A stretch of 64,000 bases of DNA from Polaribacter sp. IC066 (GCF_007997085.1 NZ_VORR01000003.1:1-64000), one strand, 5' to 3'. Shown: positions 25,887 to 36,096, counted from the stretch's first letter. The notes: a model not told the origin generated them from the sequence alone. Translations and numbers: made by a program.

Positions 25887-26954
25887 ATGGGTCATAATAT
25901 AAAACCTGGTGTTGCCACAGGAAAAGAAGTTCAAGAAATTTTTAAACTAGCCAAAGAAAAAGGGTTTGCCTTACCAGCAGTGAATGTTATTGGTTCTAAT
26001 ACTATAAACGGTGTTTTAGAAACTGCTAAAGAATTAAACGCTCCGGTAATTATTCAGTTTTCAAATGGAGGCGCTCAATTTAATGCAGGAAAAGGTTTAT
26101 CAAACGAAAATGAAAAAGCAGCTATTGCAGGTGGTATTGCGGGTGCAAAACATATTCATGAATTAGCATTGGCATACGGAGTGCCTGTTATTTTACATAC
26201 AGACCATTGTGCAAAAAAATTATTACCTTGGATCGACGGCTTGTTAGATGCTTCAGAAAAACATTTTGCTGAAACAGGCAAGCCTTTATATAGCTCTCAC
26301 ATGATTGATTTATCTGAAGAGCCTTTAGAAGAAAATATTGCAATTTGCAAAACCTATTTAGCTCGTATGAGCAAAATGGGCATGACTTTAGAAATTGAAT
26401 TAGGGATTACAGGTGGTGAAGAAGATGGCGTTGATAATTCTGATGTAGATGTATCTAAATTATACACCCAACCAGAAGAAGTTGCTTATGCTTATGAAGA
26501 ATTGCTAAAAGTTTCTCCGCAATTTACAATTGCTGCAGCTTTTGGTAACGTTCATGGAGTTTACAAACCAGGTAATGTAAAATTAACACCAAAAATCTTA
26601 AAAAACTCTCAAGAGTTTATTACAAAGAAATATGGTGTTGAAGAAAACCATATCGATTTTGTATTTCATGGTGGTTCTGGTTCTACTTTAGAAGAAATTA
26701 GAGAATCTATTGGGTATGGAGTTATCAAAATGAATATTGATACAGATATGCAGTATGCTTTCACAGAAGGAATTCGTGATTATATGCAAGAAAAAGCTGC
26801 ATATGTAGGTACCCAAATTGGGAATCCTGATGGAGCAGATCAGCCAAATAAAAAACATTACGATCCAAGAAAGTGGTTACGTTTAGGTGAAGAAACTTTT
26901 AAAGCACGTTTAAAACAAGCTTTTGCAGACTTAAATAATGTTGATACTTTATAA
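25887..26954 (+). CDS. fbaA: Class II fructose-1,6-bisphosphate aldolase
   Basis: This enzyme splits fructose-1,6-bisphosphate into two triose phosphates in glycolysis and catalyses the reverse in gluconeogenesis. The 355 residues match the class IIA form. Visible features are the zinc-ligand motif HTDHCAKK near residue 110, the second metal-binding region LEIELGITGGEEDGV and FGNVHGVYKPGNV. The phosphate-binding part is HGGSGSTLEEI and VIKMNIDTDMQYAFTEG. A possible -7 box TACTTTTG lies about 30 bases before the ATG. A hairpin terminator follows. Confidence 0.97.
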   Translation: MGHNIKPGVATGKEVQEIFKLAKEKGFALPAVNVIGSNTINGVLETAKELNAPVIIQFSNGGAQFNAGKGLSNENEKAAIAGGIAGAKHIHELALAYGVPVILHTDHCAKKLLPWIDGLLDASEKHFAETGKPLYSSHMIDLSEEPLEENIAICKTYLARMSKMGMTLEIELGITGGEEDGVDNSDVDVSKLYTQPEEVAYAYEELLKVSPQFTIAAAFGNVHGVYKPGNVKLTPKILKNSQEFITKKYGVEENHIDFVFHGGSGSTLEEIRESIGYGVIKMNIDTDMQYAFTEGIRDYMQEKAAYVGTQIGNPDGADQPNKKHYDPRKWLRLGEETFKARLKQAFADLNNVDTL

Positions 26955-26975
26955 AAATTAACACAATTATTATAT

Positions 26976-27010
26976 AAAAGCATTTTGATTAATTTCAAGA
27001 TGCTTTTTTT
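26976..27010 (+). terminator. Terminator of the aldolase gene
   Basis: AAAAGCAT-TTTGA pairs with TCAAG-ATGCTTTT around a short loop and is followed by T8, about 20 bases after the stop at 26954. Confidence 0.75.
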
Positions 27011-27148
27011 TATTGCTATCTCGAATTGAAATCTACAAATTAAGACCGACACGAAACATGGCTATTCTTGATAAAACAAAAGCATTTCTAACAGAAAACT
27101 AAAAAGTAACAACCCAAGACTTCATTTAGTTTTGGGCTGTTATTCTAT

Positions 27149-27821
27149 TTATAATTTACCTAAATTATACCTGAAACCAACATAAGGTATAATATAAGTT
27201 GAGCCAACAAGATATTCTGAAATTGTAGAAGAATACATACCAATCATTAAACTAGTTTTATTTTTTTTATAACCTAAAGCAAAATTTCCTGGTTCATATG
27301 CAGCATCCATAGAATTTAATCTGCTAAACATTAGATTTCCATTATTGTCAAAAATAGATCGTTTTGAGACAAACTCTGTACCCCTATTTAAAAAAGAAAC
27401 ACCAATTCTAGCAAATATTTCTGAATTTTTAAAAATTTTGAAAATGATAATCCAAATAAACGTGATAATCAAAAATTAAATCATTGTTTGCAGAACGAAC
27501 ACCAAAATTATCTGTAATCTCATCTAATGGCTCTGTAATTAAATCATATCTAACAGATTGAGAAAAACCTATCGCTAAATTTTTATTTATAAAAAAATCA
27601 AAAGAATAAGAAAAAGCCATACCAGAACTTTGAACATCACCATTTGATGCCATAGAAAATCTTGAGTTATAAACTGCATTTTTAGACCGAAATGGTACGG
27701 GTCTTAATTCAGTACCCAAAGAAAAAAATAATTTTCCTTTTCTTTGATCTATGTCGTAAGAGTTTTGAGAGAAAGTAGCGGTTGCTAAAATGCAAAAAAT
27801 AATTAAAATGAGATTTTTCAT
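27149..27821 (-). pseudogene. Frameshifted outer-membrane barrel protein gene
   Basis: Two overlapping minus-strand frames together make one protein. The first (27821-27429) starts with a signal peptide (MKNLILIIFCILATATFSQ) and ends VYLDYHFQNF. The second continues KNSEIFARIGVSFLNRG and ends YIIPYVGFRYNLGKL, a typical last barrel strand. Removing one T from the T5 run at 27431-27435 joins them into about 223 residues. The product would be a small porin-like barrel of unknown function. Either the gene is inactive in this strain or the base call is wrong. Confidence 0.75.
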
Positions 27822-27920
27822 GTTTTTTTTTTAATTTAATTATTGCCTTGGCATTTATTTTAAGTAGGTCATTTATTTGCAAGATTTTTATATTTCATAA
27901 TTCCGCAAGCGGGGGTTTTT

Positions 27921-27958
27921 ATTCTGTTTTTAAAATACTAATTTTTTAAAAACAGAAT
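27921..27958. repeat. Perfect 15-bp inverted repeat
   Basis: ATTCTGTTTTTAAAA (27921-27935) pairs perfectly with TTTTAAAAACAGAAT (27944-27958) around 8 bases. A smaller CCGC-AA-GCGG hairpin lies at 27903-27912. Both are about 100 bases upstream of the frameshifted barrel gene. There is no gene end close on either side, so a terminator role is doubtful. Confidence 0.5.
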
Positions 27959-28811
27959 AGCAATTTAAATATAAGGTGAAAGATATTCTGGTAAGCAATT
28001 GTTACCAGCAATAATCCTATCTACTTATTTTTAAATTTAAAATAGTTTTACTAAAGTTTGGTTGTAATTTATAGTAATCAAAGCAATTTTTCAAAATATA
28101 CTAAAAAAAAGTGTAATTTTTTTGCGCAATTTTTTTAGAAGTTTTAAGCTATTCTAGACAGCTAACTTTTAACACCTTTTTACAATACTAAAGCTAAAAC
28201 AAAAAACGATTCATGCAAGATTTTTTTATATTGGTTTTTACAAAAAAAAAATCTTTATTTGGTGATAATTTTAAATAGCGCCCGCTAATCGTTATGCGCT
28301 CTCTTTAGATAAGATTAGTTTATTGTTGCCTACATTGTCTGAGATGGCAAAATGTAAATTTTTGCTAACATCTTTGGGTTTGGAAATAATACTCGTGTGG
28401 GATAAAAAGTTTTAAATGCCCTTTAACTTAGCCTGCTAATGTTCTTTTTAGGACCAATAATGATATTGAAAGCGCAAGTAGTAGTAAAAATAGGAGATTC
28501 TTTTTCAAAAATTAAATTGTAATGTGTGTAATTCGTTTTTTTACGGCACATATTAAAACCTTTAGATTCCTAATAATCTCATTTAACCATATAATTTCCT
28601 AATACATCATTTCTTATTCGTCCACTTATTATTGAAAAATTACAGTAACCAATGCTATGCAACTTCTTTTTAATTTCAATGAATCAAAAAATAATTCAAT
28701 TTAATTTACACGACCCTATACAATTAAATTTGCATTCGCATTTGCTAGAAACTAGCATTAAATGATAAAAAAGATTATTTGAAGAAAAAACAATAGTAAC
28801 CAAAAATATTT
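27959..28811. other. Long non-coding stretch upstream of accD
   Basis: About 850 bases have no supported gene. Composition changes at about 28270-28450 (GCGCCCGCTAATCGTTATGCG and following), which might be a decayed gene, but no frame reads convincingly. A short near-tandem motif, TTTGCATTCGCATTTGC, lies around 28727-28745. Confidence 0.35.
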
Positions 28812-28819
28812 TACATTTG
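28812..28819 (+). promoter_or_regulatory. Probable -7 box of accD
   Basis: TACATTTG fits TAnnTTTG and lies 61 bases before the accD ATG. No TTG is found at the expected spacing. Confidence 0.45.
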
Positions 28820-28880
28820 TAACTTACTTTTATGATCAAAAAGATGATAAAAAACGCATAATAAATAAAATAAACTAACT

Positions 28881-29750
28881 ATGTCTTGGTTTAAAAGAAC
28901 AGATAAAGGAATACAAACTGCTACAGAAGATAAAAAAGACACACCCAAAGGTCTTTGGTATAAAACTCCTAGCGGTAAAATTATAGATACTGAAGAACTA
29001 AAGAAGAACTTATATGTAAGTCCAGAAGACGGCTACCATGTAAGAATTGGTAGTAAAGAGTATTTTGAGTTATTTTTTGATGACAATAAATTTGAAGAAT
29101 TAAATGAGACTTTAACCTCTAAAGATCCTTTAAAATTTGAAGACACAAAAAAATATCCAGAACGGTTAAAAGCTGCTCAAGAGAAAACCAAATTAAAAGA
29201 CGCTGTGAGAACTGCAGTAGGAAAATCTTTAGGAAAAGACATCGTTATTGCCGCAATGGATTTTGCATTTATTGGTGGTTCTATGGGTTCTGTGGTAGGT
29301 GAAAAAATTGCACGAGCAATTAATTACTCCATCGAACATAAAATTCCTTTTTTAATGGTTTCTAAATCTGGAGGCGCAAGAATGATGGAAGCGTCACTTT
29401 CTTTGATGCAATTGGTAAAGACCTCTGCAAAATTAGCACAATTAGCAGAAGCTAAAATTCCTTACGTTTCTTTATGTACAGATCCAACAACAGGTGGTAC
29501 AACGGCTTCTTATGCTATGCTGGGCGATATTAATATTGCAGAACCCAACGCATTAATAGCCTTTGCAGGTCCAAGAGTTGTAAAAGATACTACAGGAAAA
29601 GAATTGCCAGAAGGTTTCCAAAAGTCTGAATTTGTATTAGAGCATGGTTTTTTAGATGCTATTTACGAAAGAAAAGACTTAAAAAAACAAGTAAATTTAT
29701 ATATTGATTTAATTCAGAATTTACCCGTTAGAAAAGAAATAAAAAGCTAA
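28881..29750 (+). CDS. accD: Acetyl-CoA carboxylase carboxyltransferase subunit beta, without zinc ribbon cysteines
   Basis: AccD with AccA transfers CO2 from carboxybiotin to acetyl-CoA, the first step of fatty acid synthesis. The 289 residues include the crotonase-like core ([50 protein letters not shown]). The N-terminal segment that normally carries four zinc-binding Cys reads [17 protein letters not shown] and [13 protein letters not shown], with no Cys at about 25-55. The fold of that region appears kept. ATG start; no other acc gene is in the window. Confidence 0.95.
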   Translation: MSWFKRTDKGIQTATEDKKDTPKGLWYKTPSGKIIDTEELKKNLYVSPEDGYHVRIGSKEYFELFFDDNKFEELNETLTSKDPLKFEDTKKYPERLKAAQEKTKLKDAVRTAVGKSLGKDIVIAAMDFAFIGGSMGSVVGEKIARAINYSIEHKIPFLMVSKSGGARMMEASLSLMQLVKTSAKLAQLAEAKIPYVSLCTDPTTGGTTASYAMLGDINIAEPNALIAFAGPRVVKDTTGKELPEGFQKSEFVLEHGFLDAIYERKDLKKQVNLYIDLIQNLPVRKEIKS

Positions 29751-29825
29751 TAACCATTACTTTTTAGACTTCTTAAAGACCAACAAAAGAACTGATTTTG
29801 TTGATTTTATTTTTAAAATTAATAG

Positions 29826-29833
29826 TACCTTTG
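29826..29833 (+). promoter_or_regulatory. Probable -7 box of rpsO
   Basis: TACCTTTG fits TAnnTTTG and lies 55 bases before the rpsO ATG. The nearest upstream TTG is at 22 rather than 19 bases. Confidence 0.45.
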
Positions 29834-29888
29834 TAACTTCAATGAATACATCATTGATCTACATAAAAATCATTTAAATAATATTGGC

Positions 29889-30158
29889 ATGTACTTGACT
29901 AAAGAATTAAAAGAGCAACTTTTTGAGAAGCACGGTAAAGGAAAAAACGACACCGGTTCTTCAGAAGGACAAATTGCTTTATTTACGCACAGAATTAACC
30001 ATTTAACAGGACACTTAAAAAATAATCGTAAAGATTATAATACAGAGCGTTCTCTTGTAATGATGGTAGGTAAACGTAGAAGTATTTTAGATTATCTAAA
30101 GAAAACTGAAATCAACAGATACCGTGCAATTATCAAAGAATTAGGAATTAGAAAATAA
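29889..30158 (+). CDS. rpsO: 30S ribosomal protein S15
   Basis: S15 binds the central domain of 16S rRNA. The 89-residue protein has the usual length and motifs: KNDTGSSEGQIALFTHRINHLTGHLK and MMVGKRRSILDYLKK. It sits before pnp, the widely conserved rpsO-pnp order, but a terminator lies between them, so pnp may be transcribed by read-through or from its own promoter. Confidence 0.98.
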   Translation: MYLTKELKEQLFEKHGKGKNDTGSSEGQIALFTHRINHLTGHLKNNRKDYNTERSLVMMVGKRRSILDYLKKTEINRYRAIIKELGIRK

Positions 30159-30165
30159 TTCTTGT

Positions 30166-30197
30166 AAAAAAGAGGTGCTATAAACGTGCCTCTTTTT
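30166..30197 (+). terminator. Terminator between rpsO and pnp
   Basis: AAAAAAGAGG-TGC pairs with GTG-CCTCTTTTTT with wobble pairs near the loop, followed by a T run, eight bases after the rpsO stop. Confidence 0.75.
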
Positions 30198-30381
30198 TTA
30201 TGCAAAAAAAATAAGGGTTTTTAGGCTGAAGCCTAAAGCTATTAAAAATGAATACTTTCTGTTTAACAAACAGATTTAAAATATAAAAAATCAGAGTTAC
30301 CAACAATAATTCTGTATTTCCATTGCAACAACAAACAACAGCATAACAACAAATAGTAATTAAAAATTAGAATTAAATTTT

Positions 30382-32661
30382 ATGATTCCAAAAGTATTTA
30401 GAGAGGTTATAGACCTTGGAGATGGAAGAGAAATTTCTATCGAAACCGGAAAATTAGCAAAACAAGCTCATGGTAGTGTTGTTGTGCAATCAGGAAAATG
30501 TATGATGTTGTGTACAGTTGTTTCCAATTATGAACAAAAAGATCTTGGCTTTTTACCATTAACGGTAGATTACAGAGAAAAATTTGCAGCTGCAGGTCGT
30601 TATCCAGGTGGTTTCTTTAAAAGAGAAGCAAGACCAAGTGATGGCGAAGTATTAACAATGCGTTTAGTAGACCGTGTTTTACGTCCGTTATTCCCAAAAG
30701 ATTATACCGCAGAAACGCAAGTAATGATTCAGTTAATGTCTCATGATGAAGACGTAATGCCAGATGCAATGGCTGGTTTAGCAGCATCGGCAGCGATTCA
30801 ATTATCAGACTTCCCGTTTGAATGTGCCATCTCTGAAGCAAGAGTTGGTCGTATTAACGGTGAATTTATCATCAACCCAACAAGAGCACAATTAGCAGAA
30901 TCTGACATCGATATGATGATTGGAGCTTCTGCAGATTCTGTAATGATGGTAGAAGGTGAAATGGATGAGATTTCTGAAGAAGAAATGGCAGACGCTATTA
31001 AGTTTGCACACGAAGCTATTAAGATTCAATGTGCTGCTCAATTAAGATTAGCAGAAGCATTTGGTAAAAAACCGGTTCGTGAATACGAAGGCGCAAGAGA
31101 AGATAAAGAGTTAGAGAAAAAGGTTCATGATATGGCATACGATAAAGTATATGCTATTGCAGAAGCTGGATCTGCTAAACATGAAAGAAGCGCTGCATTT
31201 AAAGAAATAAAAGAAGCTATTAAAGCTACCTTTTCTGAAGAAGAATTAGCAGATTATGGTGGTTTGGTTTCTGATTATTATCGCAAAGCAGAAAAAGCTG
31301 CGATTAGAGATTTAACCTTAAATGTAGGTCTACGTTTAGATGGTCGTAAAACGGATGAAATTAGACCAATTTGGTCTGAAGTAGATTATTTACCATCAGT
31401 GCATGGCTCTGCAATTTTTACTCGTGGAGAAACGCAAGCTTTAGCTACCGTTACTCTAGGAACATCAAGAGATGCAAACAAAATAGATATGCCGTCTTAT
31501 GAAGGTGAAGAGAATTTCTATTTACATTACAACTTCCCTCCTTTTTGTACAGGTGAAGCAAGACCAATTCGTGGAACCTCTCGTAGAGAAGTTGGACATG
31601 GTAATTTAGCGCAACGTGGATTAAAAGGAATGATTCCTGCTGATTGTCCTTATACAGTGAGAGTAGTTTCTGAAGTTTTAGAATCTAACGGTTCTTCTTC
31701 TATGGCAACTGTTTGTGCGGGTACAATGGCATTAATGGATGCAGGTGTACAAATGATAAGACCTGTTTCTGGTATTGCAATGGGCTTAATTTCTGATGCT
31801 GCATCTGGAAAATATGCTGTATTATCTGATATTTTAGGTGATGAAGATCACTTAGGAGATATGGATTTTAAAGTAACAGGTACTTCTGAAGGAATTACTG
31901 CTTGTCAGATGGATATTAAAGTAAAAGGATTAGGATACGAAATTTTAGTGAATGCACTAAAACAAGCTCGTGAAGGTCGTTTACATATTTTAGGGAAAAT
32001 AACTGAAACCATTTCTTCTGCAAACATAGAAGTTAAGGAACATGCTCCTAAAATGATTAACAAACGTATTCCTAATGATATGATTGGTGCATTTATTGGA
32101 CCAGGAGGTAAACATATTCAAGAATTACAGAAAGAAACAGGAACTACCATTGTAATTACTGAAGACGCTGTAACAGAAGAAGGAATTATCGAAATTTTAG
32201 GAACAGATCCTGCAGGAATAGAAAAAGTAATTGCGCGTATCGAATCGATGTTATTCAAACCAACAGTTGGTAGTGCTTACGAAGTAAAAGTAATTAAAAT
32301 GTTAGATTTTGGTGCCGTTGTAGAATATGCAGAAGCTCCAGGAAACGAAGTTTTATTGCACGTAAGTGAACTAGCTTGGGAACGTACAGAAAACGTTACA
32401 GATGTTGTGAATATGGGTGATGTTTTTGATGTGAAGTACTTTGGCTTAGACCCAAGAACTCGTAAAGAAAAAGTTTCTCGTAAAGCATTGTTACCAAAAC
32501 CAGAAGGGTATGTAGCAAGACCACCAAGAGATGATAAGCGCTCTGGAAGCCGTGATTCTAGAAGTAGAGATACTCGTGGCCGTGATGACAGACGTGATGA
32601 TAGAAAACCTAGAGAGCCAATAGCACCTAGAGATTCTAATGAACCAAAAAAAGAAGAGTAA
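30382..32661 (+). CDS. pnp: Polynucleotide phosphorylase
   Basis: PNPase degrades RNA 3' to 5' by phosphorolysis and can add tails. The 759 residues contain two RNase PH-like cores ([19 protein letters not shown] in the first, [17 protein letters not shown] in the second), a helical linker, a KH domain ([20 protein letters not shown] at about 560-580) and an S1 domain ([20 protein letters not shown] to KVSRKALL). A charged disordered tail rich in Arg and Asp ([20 protein letters not shown]) follows from about residue 715, as in related species; it may contact RNA or RNase partners. Confidence 0.98.
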   Translation: MIPKVFREVIDLGDGREISIETGKLAKQAHGSVVVQSGKCMMLCTVVSNYEQKDLGFLPLTVDYREKFAAAGRYPGGFFKREARPSDGEVLTMRLVDRVLRPLFPKDYTAETQVMIQLMSHDEDVMPDAMAGLAASAAIQLSDFPFECAISEARVGRINGEFIINPTRAQLAESDIDMMIGASADSVMMVEGEMDEISEEEMADAIKFAHEAIKIQCAAQLRLAEAFGKKPVREYEGAREDKELEKKVHDMAYDKVYAIAEAGSAKHERSAAFKEIKEAIKATFSEEELADYGGLVSDYYRKAEKAAIRDLTLNVGLRLDGRKTDEIRPIWSEVDYLPSVHGSAIFTRGETQALATVTLGTSRDANKIDMPSYEGEENFYLHYNFPPFCTGEARPIRGTSRREVGHGNLAQRGLKGMIPADCPYTVRVVSEVLESNGSSSMATVCAGTMALMDAGVQMIRPVSGIAMGLISDAASGKYAVLSDILGDEDHLGDMDFKVTGTSEGITACQMDIKVKGLGYEILVNALKQAREGRLHILGKITETISSANIEVKEHAPKMINKRIPNDMIGAFIGPGGKHIQELQKETGTTIVITEDAVTEEGIIEILGTDPAGIEKVIARIESMLFKPTVGSAYEVKVIKMLDFGAVVEYAEAPGNEVLLHVSELAWERTENVTDVVNMGDVFDVKYFGLDPRTRKEKVSRKALLPKPEGYVARPPRDDKRSGSRDSRSRDTRGRDDRRDDRKPREPIAPRDSNEPKKEE

Positions 32662-32681
32662 ATTCTTTTAAATAGATATTG

Positions 32682-32712
32682 AAAATCGCCAATTAATTTT
32701 GGCGATTTTTTT
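32682..32712 (+). terminator. Terminator of pnp
   Basis: AAAATCGCCAA (32682-32692) pairs with TTGGCGATTTT (32699-32709) and runs into T7, 20 bases after the pnp stop. Confidence 0.85.
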
Positions 32713-32770
32713 ATGCTTTTTTGTTTCTTTGTATTCGCAATTTCTACCTCATCTTTTTTAAATAAAAATA

Positions 32771-33895
32771 TTGAAAAACCAACACATAACATACTTATCA
32801 TTAGGAACAAATCAAGGAGATAAGCTTGACAACCTTCAAAATGCAATTGATTTAATTGCTGATAAAGTTGGTTCGATTCAAAAAATATCTTCGGTTTATA
32901 AAACTGCTTCTTGGGGTTTTGAGAGTGCTGATTTCTTTAATATTTGTTTAAAAACAACAACACAGCATCTACCAGAAAAACTGATGCAAATTCTTTTAGA
33001 AATAGAAAAAGAATTGGGTAGAAAAAGAAAAGAAACATCTGCCTATATTGATAGAAATATTGATATCGATATGCTCTTGTTTGATCAAGAAATTATATTT
33101 TCAGAAACTTTAATTGTACCGCATTCAAAAATGTTAGAACGTAAGTTTGTTTTGGTTCCTTTAGCTGAAATTGCTCCGAATATAACGCATCCAATAGAAA
33201 AAAGAGAACTTGCCGTTTGTTTACTGAATTGTACAGATTCTTCTGAAATTTCTTTGGTAAATCAACTACTAAAAAGACCAATTCCGATTACAGAGAAATA
33301 CAATTATATTGCCATTGAAGGAAACATTGGCGCAGGAAAAACATCGCTAGCCAATATGGTTTCTGATGAATTTAATGCGAAACTCATTTTAGAACGCTTT
33401 GCAGAAAATCCGTTTTTACCGAAGTTTTATGAAGACAAAGAACGCTTTGCATTTCCTTTAGAGATGAGTTTTTTAGCAGATCGCTATCAACAATTGTCAG
33501 ATGATTTAGCCCAATTAGACCTTTTTAAAAACTTTATAGTATCTGATTATTATATCTTTAAATCTTTAATTTTCGCGCAAATTACACTTCAAAAAGAAGA
33601 ATATCTTCTGTATAGAAAATTGTTTGATATGATGTATAAGGAAATTACAAAACCTGACTTGTACGTCTATTTATATCAAAATACAGAACGTCTTTTAGAA
33701 AATATAAAAAAACGCGGAAGAGACTATGAACAAAATATTGAAGCTGGGTATTTACAAAAAATTCATGATGGTTATAAAAGTTTTATAAACACCCAACAAG
33801 ACTTAAATATTTTGGTGATTGATGTTTCTGAAATTGATTTTGTAGACAATGAAACCGATTACAGATCGATTGTTAATCAAATTAGAAAAGTCTAA
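32771..33895 (+). CDS. FolK-deoxynucleoside kinase fusion protein
   Basis: This is a two-domain cytosolic enzyme. Residues 1 to about 155 are HPPK (FolK), which pyrophosphorylates 6-hydroxymethyl-dihydropterin in folate synthesis. Its motifs are ITYLSLGTNQGDK and DRNIDIDMLLFD. Residues about 175-374 are a deoxynucleoside kinase with a P-loop GNIGAGKTS (184-192), the ERFAENPFLPKFY substrate segment and an Arg-rich lid (KKRGRDYEQNIE). Both halves keep their key residues. The start is TTG at 32771, chosen because the FolK motif begins ten residues later. The stop lies five bases from the convergent gldC stop. Confidence 0.92.
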   Translation: MKNQHITYLSLGTNQGDKLDNLQNAIDLIADKVGSIQKISSVYKTASWGFESADFFNICLKTTTQHLPEKLMQILLEIEKELGRKRKETSAYIDRNIDIDMLLFDQEIIFSETLIVPHSKMLERKFVLVPLAEIAPNITHPIEKRELAVCLLNCTDSSEISLVNQLLKRPIPITEKYNYIAIEGNIGAGKTSLANMVSDEFNAKLILERFAENPFLPKFYEDKERFAFPLEMSFLADRYQQLSDDLAQLDLFKNFIVSDYYIFKSLIFAQITLQKEEYLLYRKLFDMMYKEITKPDLYVYLYQNTERLLENIKKRGRDYEQNIEAGYLQKIHDGYKSFINTQQDLNILVIDVSEIDFVDNETDYRSIVNQIRKV

Positions 33896-33900
33896 AAATT

Positions 33901-34233
33901 TTATTTTAGATCTAACTTCTCTGCAAAATAAGCACAAAAGTCTTTCATTGTAGCGCCCATTTTAGCGTCATCTGTGGCCTTTTCAAAAGAATCTGCCATA
34001 GATACTAATGTTTGATGATAAAATTGTTTCATTTCATCAACAGGCATGTCTTTTGTCCATAAGTCCATCCGCAAGGTATCTTTCTTTTTATGATCCCAAA
34101 CAGAAATCATTACTGCTTTAGATGGGTCATTATCAATACCCCCGTCTATTGCTGTCCAAGAAATTTCTTCGGGAACTTTATTTTCGTCTAAACCAATTTT
34201 AAATCTTATTTCTGAATTATGTTTAACTGCCAT
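33901..34233 (-). CDS. gldC: Gliding motility protein GldC
   Basis: GldC is a small cytosolic protein that supports gliding in Flavobacterium; its mechanism is unclear. The 110-residue product has no signal peptide and shows the family pattern SEIRFKIGLDENKVPEEI, WTAIDGG and LRMDLWTKDMPVDEMKQF. Its ATG overlaps the stop of gldB by one base (TAATG), so the two are translationally coupled. This pairing makes the identification firm. Confidence 0.93.
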   Translation of the reverse strand: MAVKHNSEIRFKIGLDENKVPEEISWTAIDGGIDNDPSKAVMISVWDHKKKDTLRMDLWTKDMPVDEMKQFYHQTLVSMADSFEKATDDAKMGATMKDFCAYFAEKLDLK

Positions 34234-35195
34234 TACCTTTTTGGTTTGTATTTAGATTTGTTGAAGACTTCTTCTTCACTCATTTTTAATAATTCTTGCA
34301 AAGATACGTCATTATGTTTCATGTACGATTTTACAATTTGCCAGCCCATCCAAACGCCAATTTTACCTGGAGATAAATTATCTTGCTCCATATAAAATTT
34401 AGAAAAAGGCGCACTTTCTAAAAAACGACTGTTCAACGCTGTATCGGTGCTAAACAATAGTTTTCTGTCTATAAAGTAGGTCCATATTTCCAGTTCATTT
34501 GCTTCTGCCCAATTGAGTTTTTCTTGAGTAAAGCCCGTTTTTTCTTTATCCGGAATTGCTGGTATATACACATCTAATGCATACATTTTTTTTCCTTCGA
34601 GAATCATTTTATCAATAAAACTTCTATTGCTCTTGTAAGGATACACTTGTTGATCAATCATGGCGTTTGCCACGTCTACCACAATATGCTCTTTTGTGTT
34701 ATTTTCTTTTATATACTTCGGGTAATCGCCATAAAAAGAATTTTCTTTTCCTAGATAAACATCTAAAGAAATCAGTAATAAACTATCTGCATAGATTACT
34801 CGATTGTTGAAGTCTATATTTGTTAACATCGTAACAATGGTAGGCTCCTTAAAATCAGAATTATAATATTTTACATGTTTAAAAAGAGATGAAATTTGTT
34901 TTACTGTGGATGAAAAGTCTTTAAACACTTTCTGTGTTGCTGCATATAACGCTTGTTCTTGTTGGTCGTTTATTTTTGATAATGAGATACTATCTGTAAA
35001 CTCTTTAGGAAATAAATATGGATACTTTTCTTTAACTTTTGGGAGTGTTTCTTTTGTGGCAGTATAAAAATCTACGTCATATCTTTTTACTTTAAAATCG
35101 ACGTCAATTTTAGAAACGTCAATTTTAGAATTATTTTTATGAGAACATGAAAAAAACAGGCTCAAAACTATCAAAAACGCAAATAAAAATCTCAT
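34233..35195 (-). CDS. gldB: Gliding motility lipoprotein GldB
   Basis: GldB is a lipoprotein required for gliding motility in Flavobacteriaceae. The 320 residues begin with a lipoprotein signal (LIVLSLFFSCSHKNN, lipidated Cys about residue 18). The body has the expected sequence features VDFKVKRYDVDFYTATKETLP and IGVWMGWQIVKSYMKHN. It may localise to the cell envelope and act with the type IX secretion and motility machinery, to which the PorT-like protein in this window also belongs. It is divergent from nadE. Confidence 0.93.
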   Translation of the reverse strand: MRFLFAFLIVLSLFFSCSHKNNSKIDVSKIDVDFKVKRYDVDFYTATKETLPKVKEKYPYLFPKEFTDSISLSKINDQQEQALYAATQKVFKDFSSTVKQISSLFKHVKYYNSDFKEPTIVTMLTNIDFNNRVIYADSLLLISLDVYLGKENSFYGDYPKYIKENNTKEHIVVDVANAMIDQQVYPYKSNRSFIDKMILEGKKMYALDVYIPAIPDKEKTGFTQEKLNWAEANELEIWTYFIDRKLLFSTDTALNSRFLESAPFSKFYMEQDNLSPGKIGVWMGWQIVKSYMKHNDVSLQELLKMSEEEVFNKSKYKPKR

Positions 35196-35255
35196 TATAT
35201 TCGTATATTAGTAGTTCAATTTAAAGAACGATAAAAGTACTAAAATAGTTTATCA

Positions 35256-36044
35256 ATGAACAGCGAAAAAGTAGCAGAATACATCATCAACTGGTTAAAA
35301 GAATATGCGGTAAATGCAAATAGTAAAGGATTTGTTATTGGTGTTTCTGGCGGAATAGATTCGGCATTAACCTCTGCGTTGTGCGCAAAAACAGGCTTGC
35401 CTTTACTATGTTTAGAAATGCCTATTCATCAGGCTAAAAAGCAAGTATCAAGAGCAGAAAACCACATTAAATGGTTACAAACAAATTTTAGTAAGGTAAC
35501 CAAAACCGAAGTAAATTTAACACCAGTTTTTGATAGCTTAATTGCTGCAGTCCCAGCAGTAGAAAACGAAGAAAGTCGTTTTATGTCTTTAGCAAATACA
35601 AGAGCTCGTTTACGAATGACCACTTTATATTATTTTGCTGCATTGCATGGGTATTTAGTTGCCGGAACTGGTAATAAAGTAGAAGATTTTGGTGTTGGCT
35701 TTTACACAAAATATGGCGATGGAGGTGTCGATTTGAGTCCGATTGCCGATTTAATGAAATCAGAGGTTTTTGAACTTGCAAAATATTTAGGTATACATCA
35801 AGAGATTCTTGAAGCTGCACCTACAGATGGTTTATGGGGAGATGACAGAACTGATGAAGATCAAATAGGCGCTTCTTATGATGAATTAGAATGGGCAATG
35901 GGCATGCAAGAACAGGGTAAAACTGCTAAAGATTTTATTGATAGACAAAAAGAAGTTTTTATTCTTTACGAGAAATTAAATCGAATGAATCAACATAAAA
36001 TGATGCCAATTCCTGTTTGTGAAATACCTAAAAACGTACGATAA
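35256..36044 (+). CDS. nadE: Ammonia-dependent NAD+ synthetase
   Basis: NadE converts nicotinic acid adenine dinucleotide to NAD+ using ATP and ammonia. The 262-residue protein has only the synthetase domain; the glutaminase domain of longer forms is absent. The PP-loop GVSGGIDSALTSALC is at about 28-42. Other features are VAGTGNKVEDFGVGFYTKYGDGGVD and LWGDDRTDEDQIG. It stands beside gldB in the opposite direction. A strong terminator follows. Confidence 0.96.
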   Translation: MNSEKVAEYIINWLKEYAVNANSKGFVIGVSGGIDSALTSALCAKTGLPLLCLEMPIHQAKKQVSRAENHIKWLQTNFSKVTKTEVNLTPVFDSLIAAVPAVENEESRFMSLANTRARLRMTTLYYFAALHGYLVAGTGNKVEDFGVGFYTKYGDGGVDLSPIADLMKSEVFELAKYLGIHQEILEAAPTDGLWGDDRTDEDQIGASYDELEWAMGMQEQGKTAKDFIDRQKEVFILYEKLNRMNQHKMMPIPVCEIPKNVR

Positions 36045-36096
36045 TTCGCTGCGATTATTAGTTTTTCATTTTGGGGCCTTCTCCATTTTATAACCT

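Noticed and set aside
32277..32846. 189-codon minus-strand frame opposite the end of pnp
   Set aside because: It covers the S1 domain and charged tail of pnp on the other strand; the composition mirrors pnp codons.
33891..33910. TCTAAAA/TTTTAGA dyad over the convergent stops of folK-dNK and gldC
   Set aside because: It is mostly A-T pairs created by the two stop-codon regions and lacks a T run on either strand.
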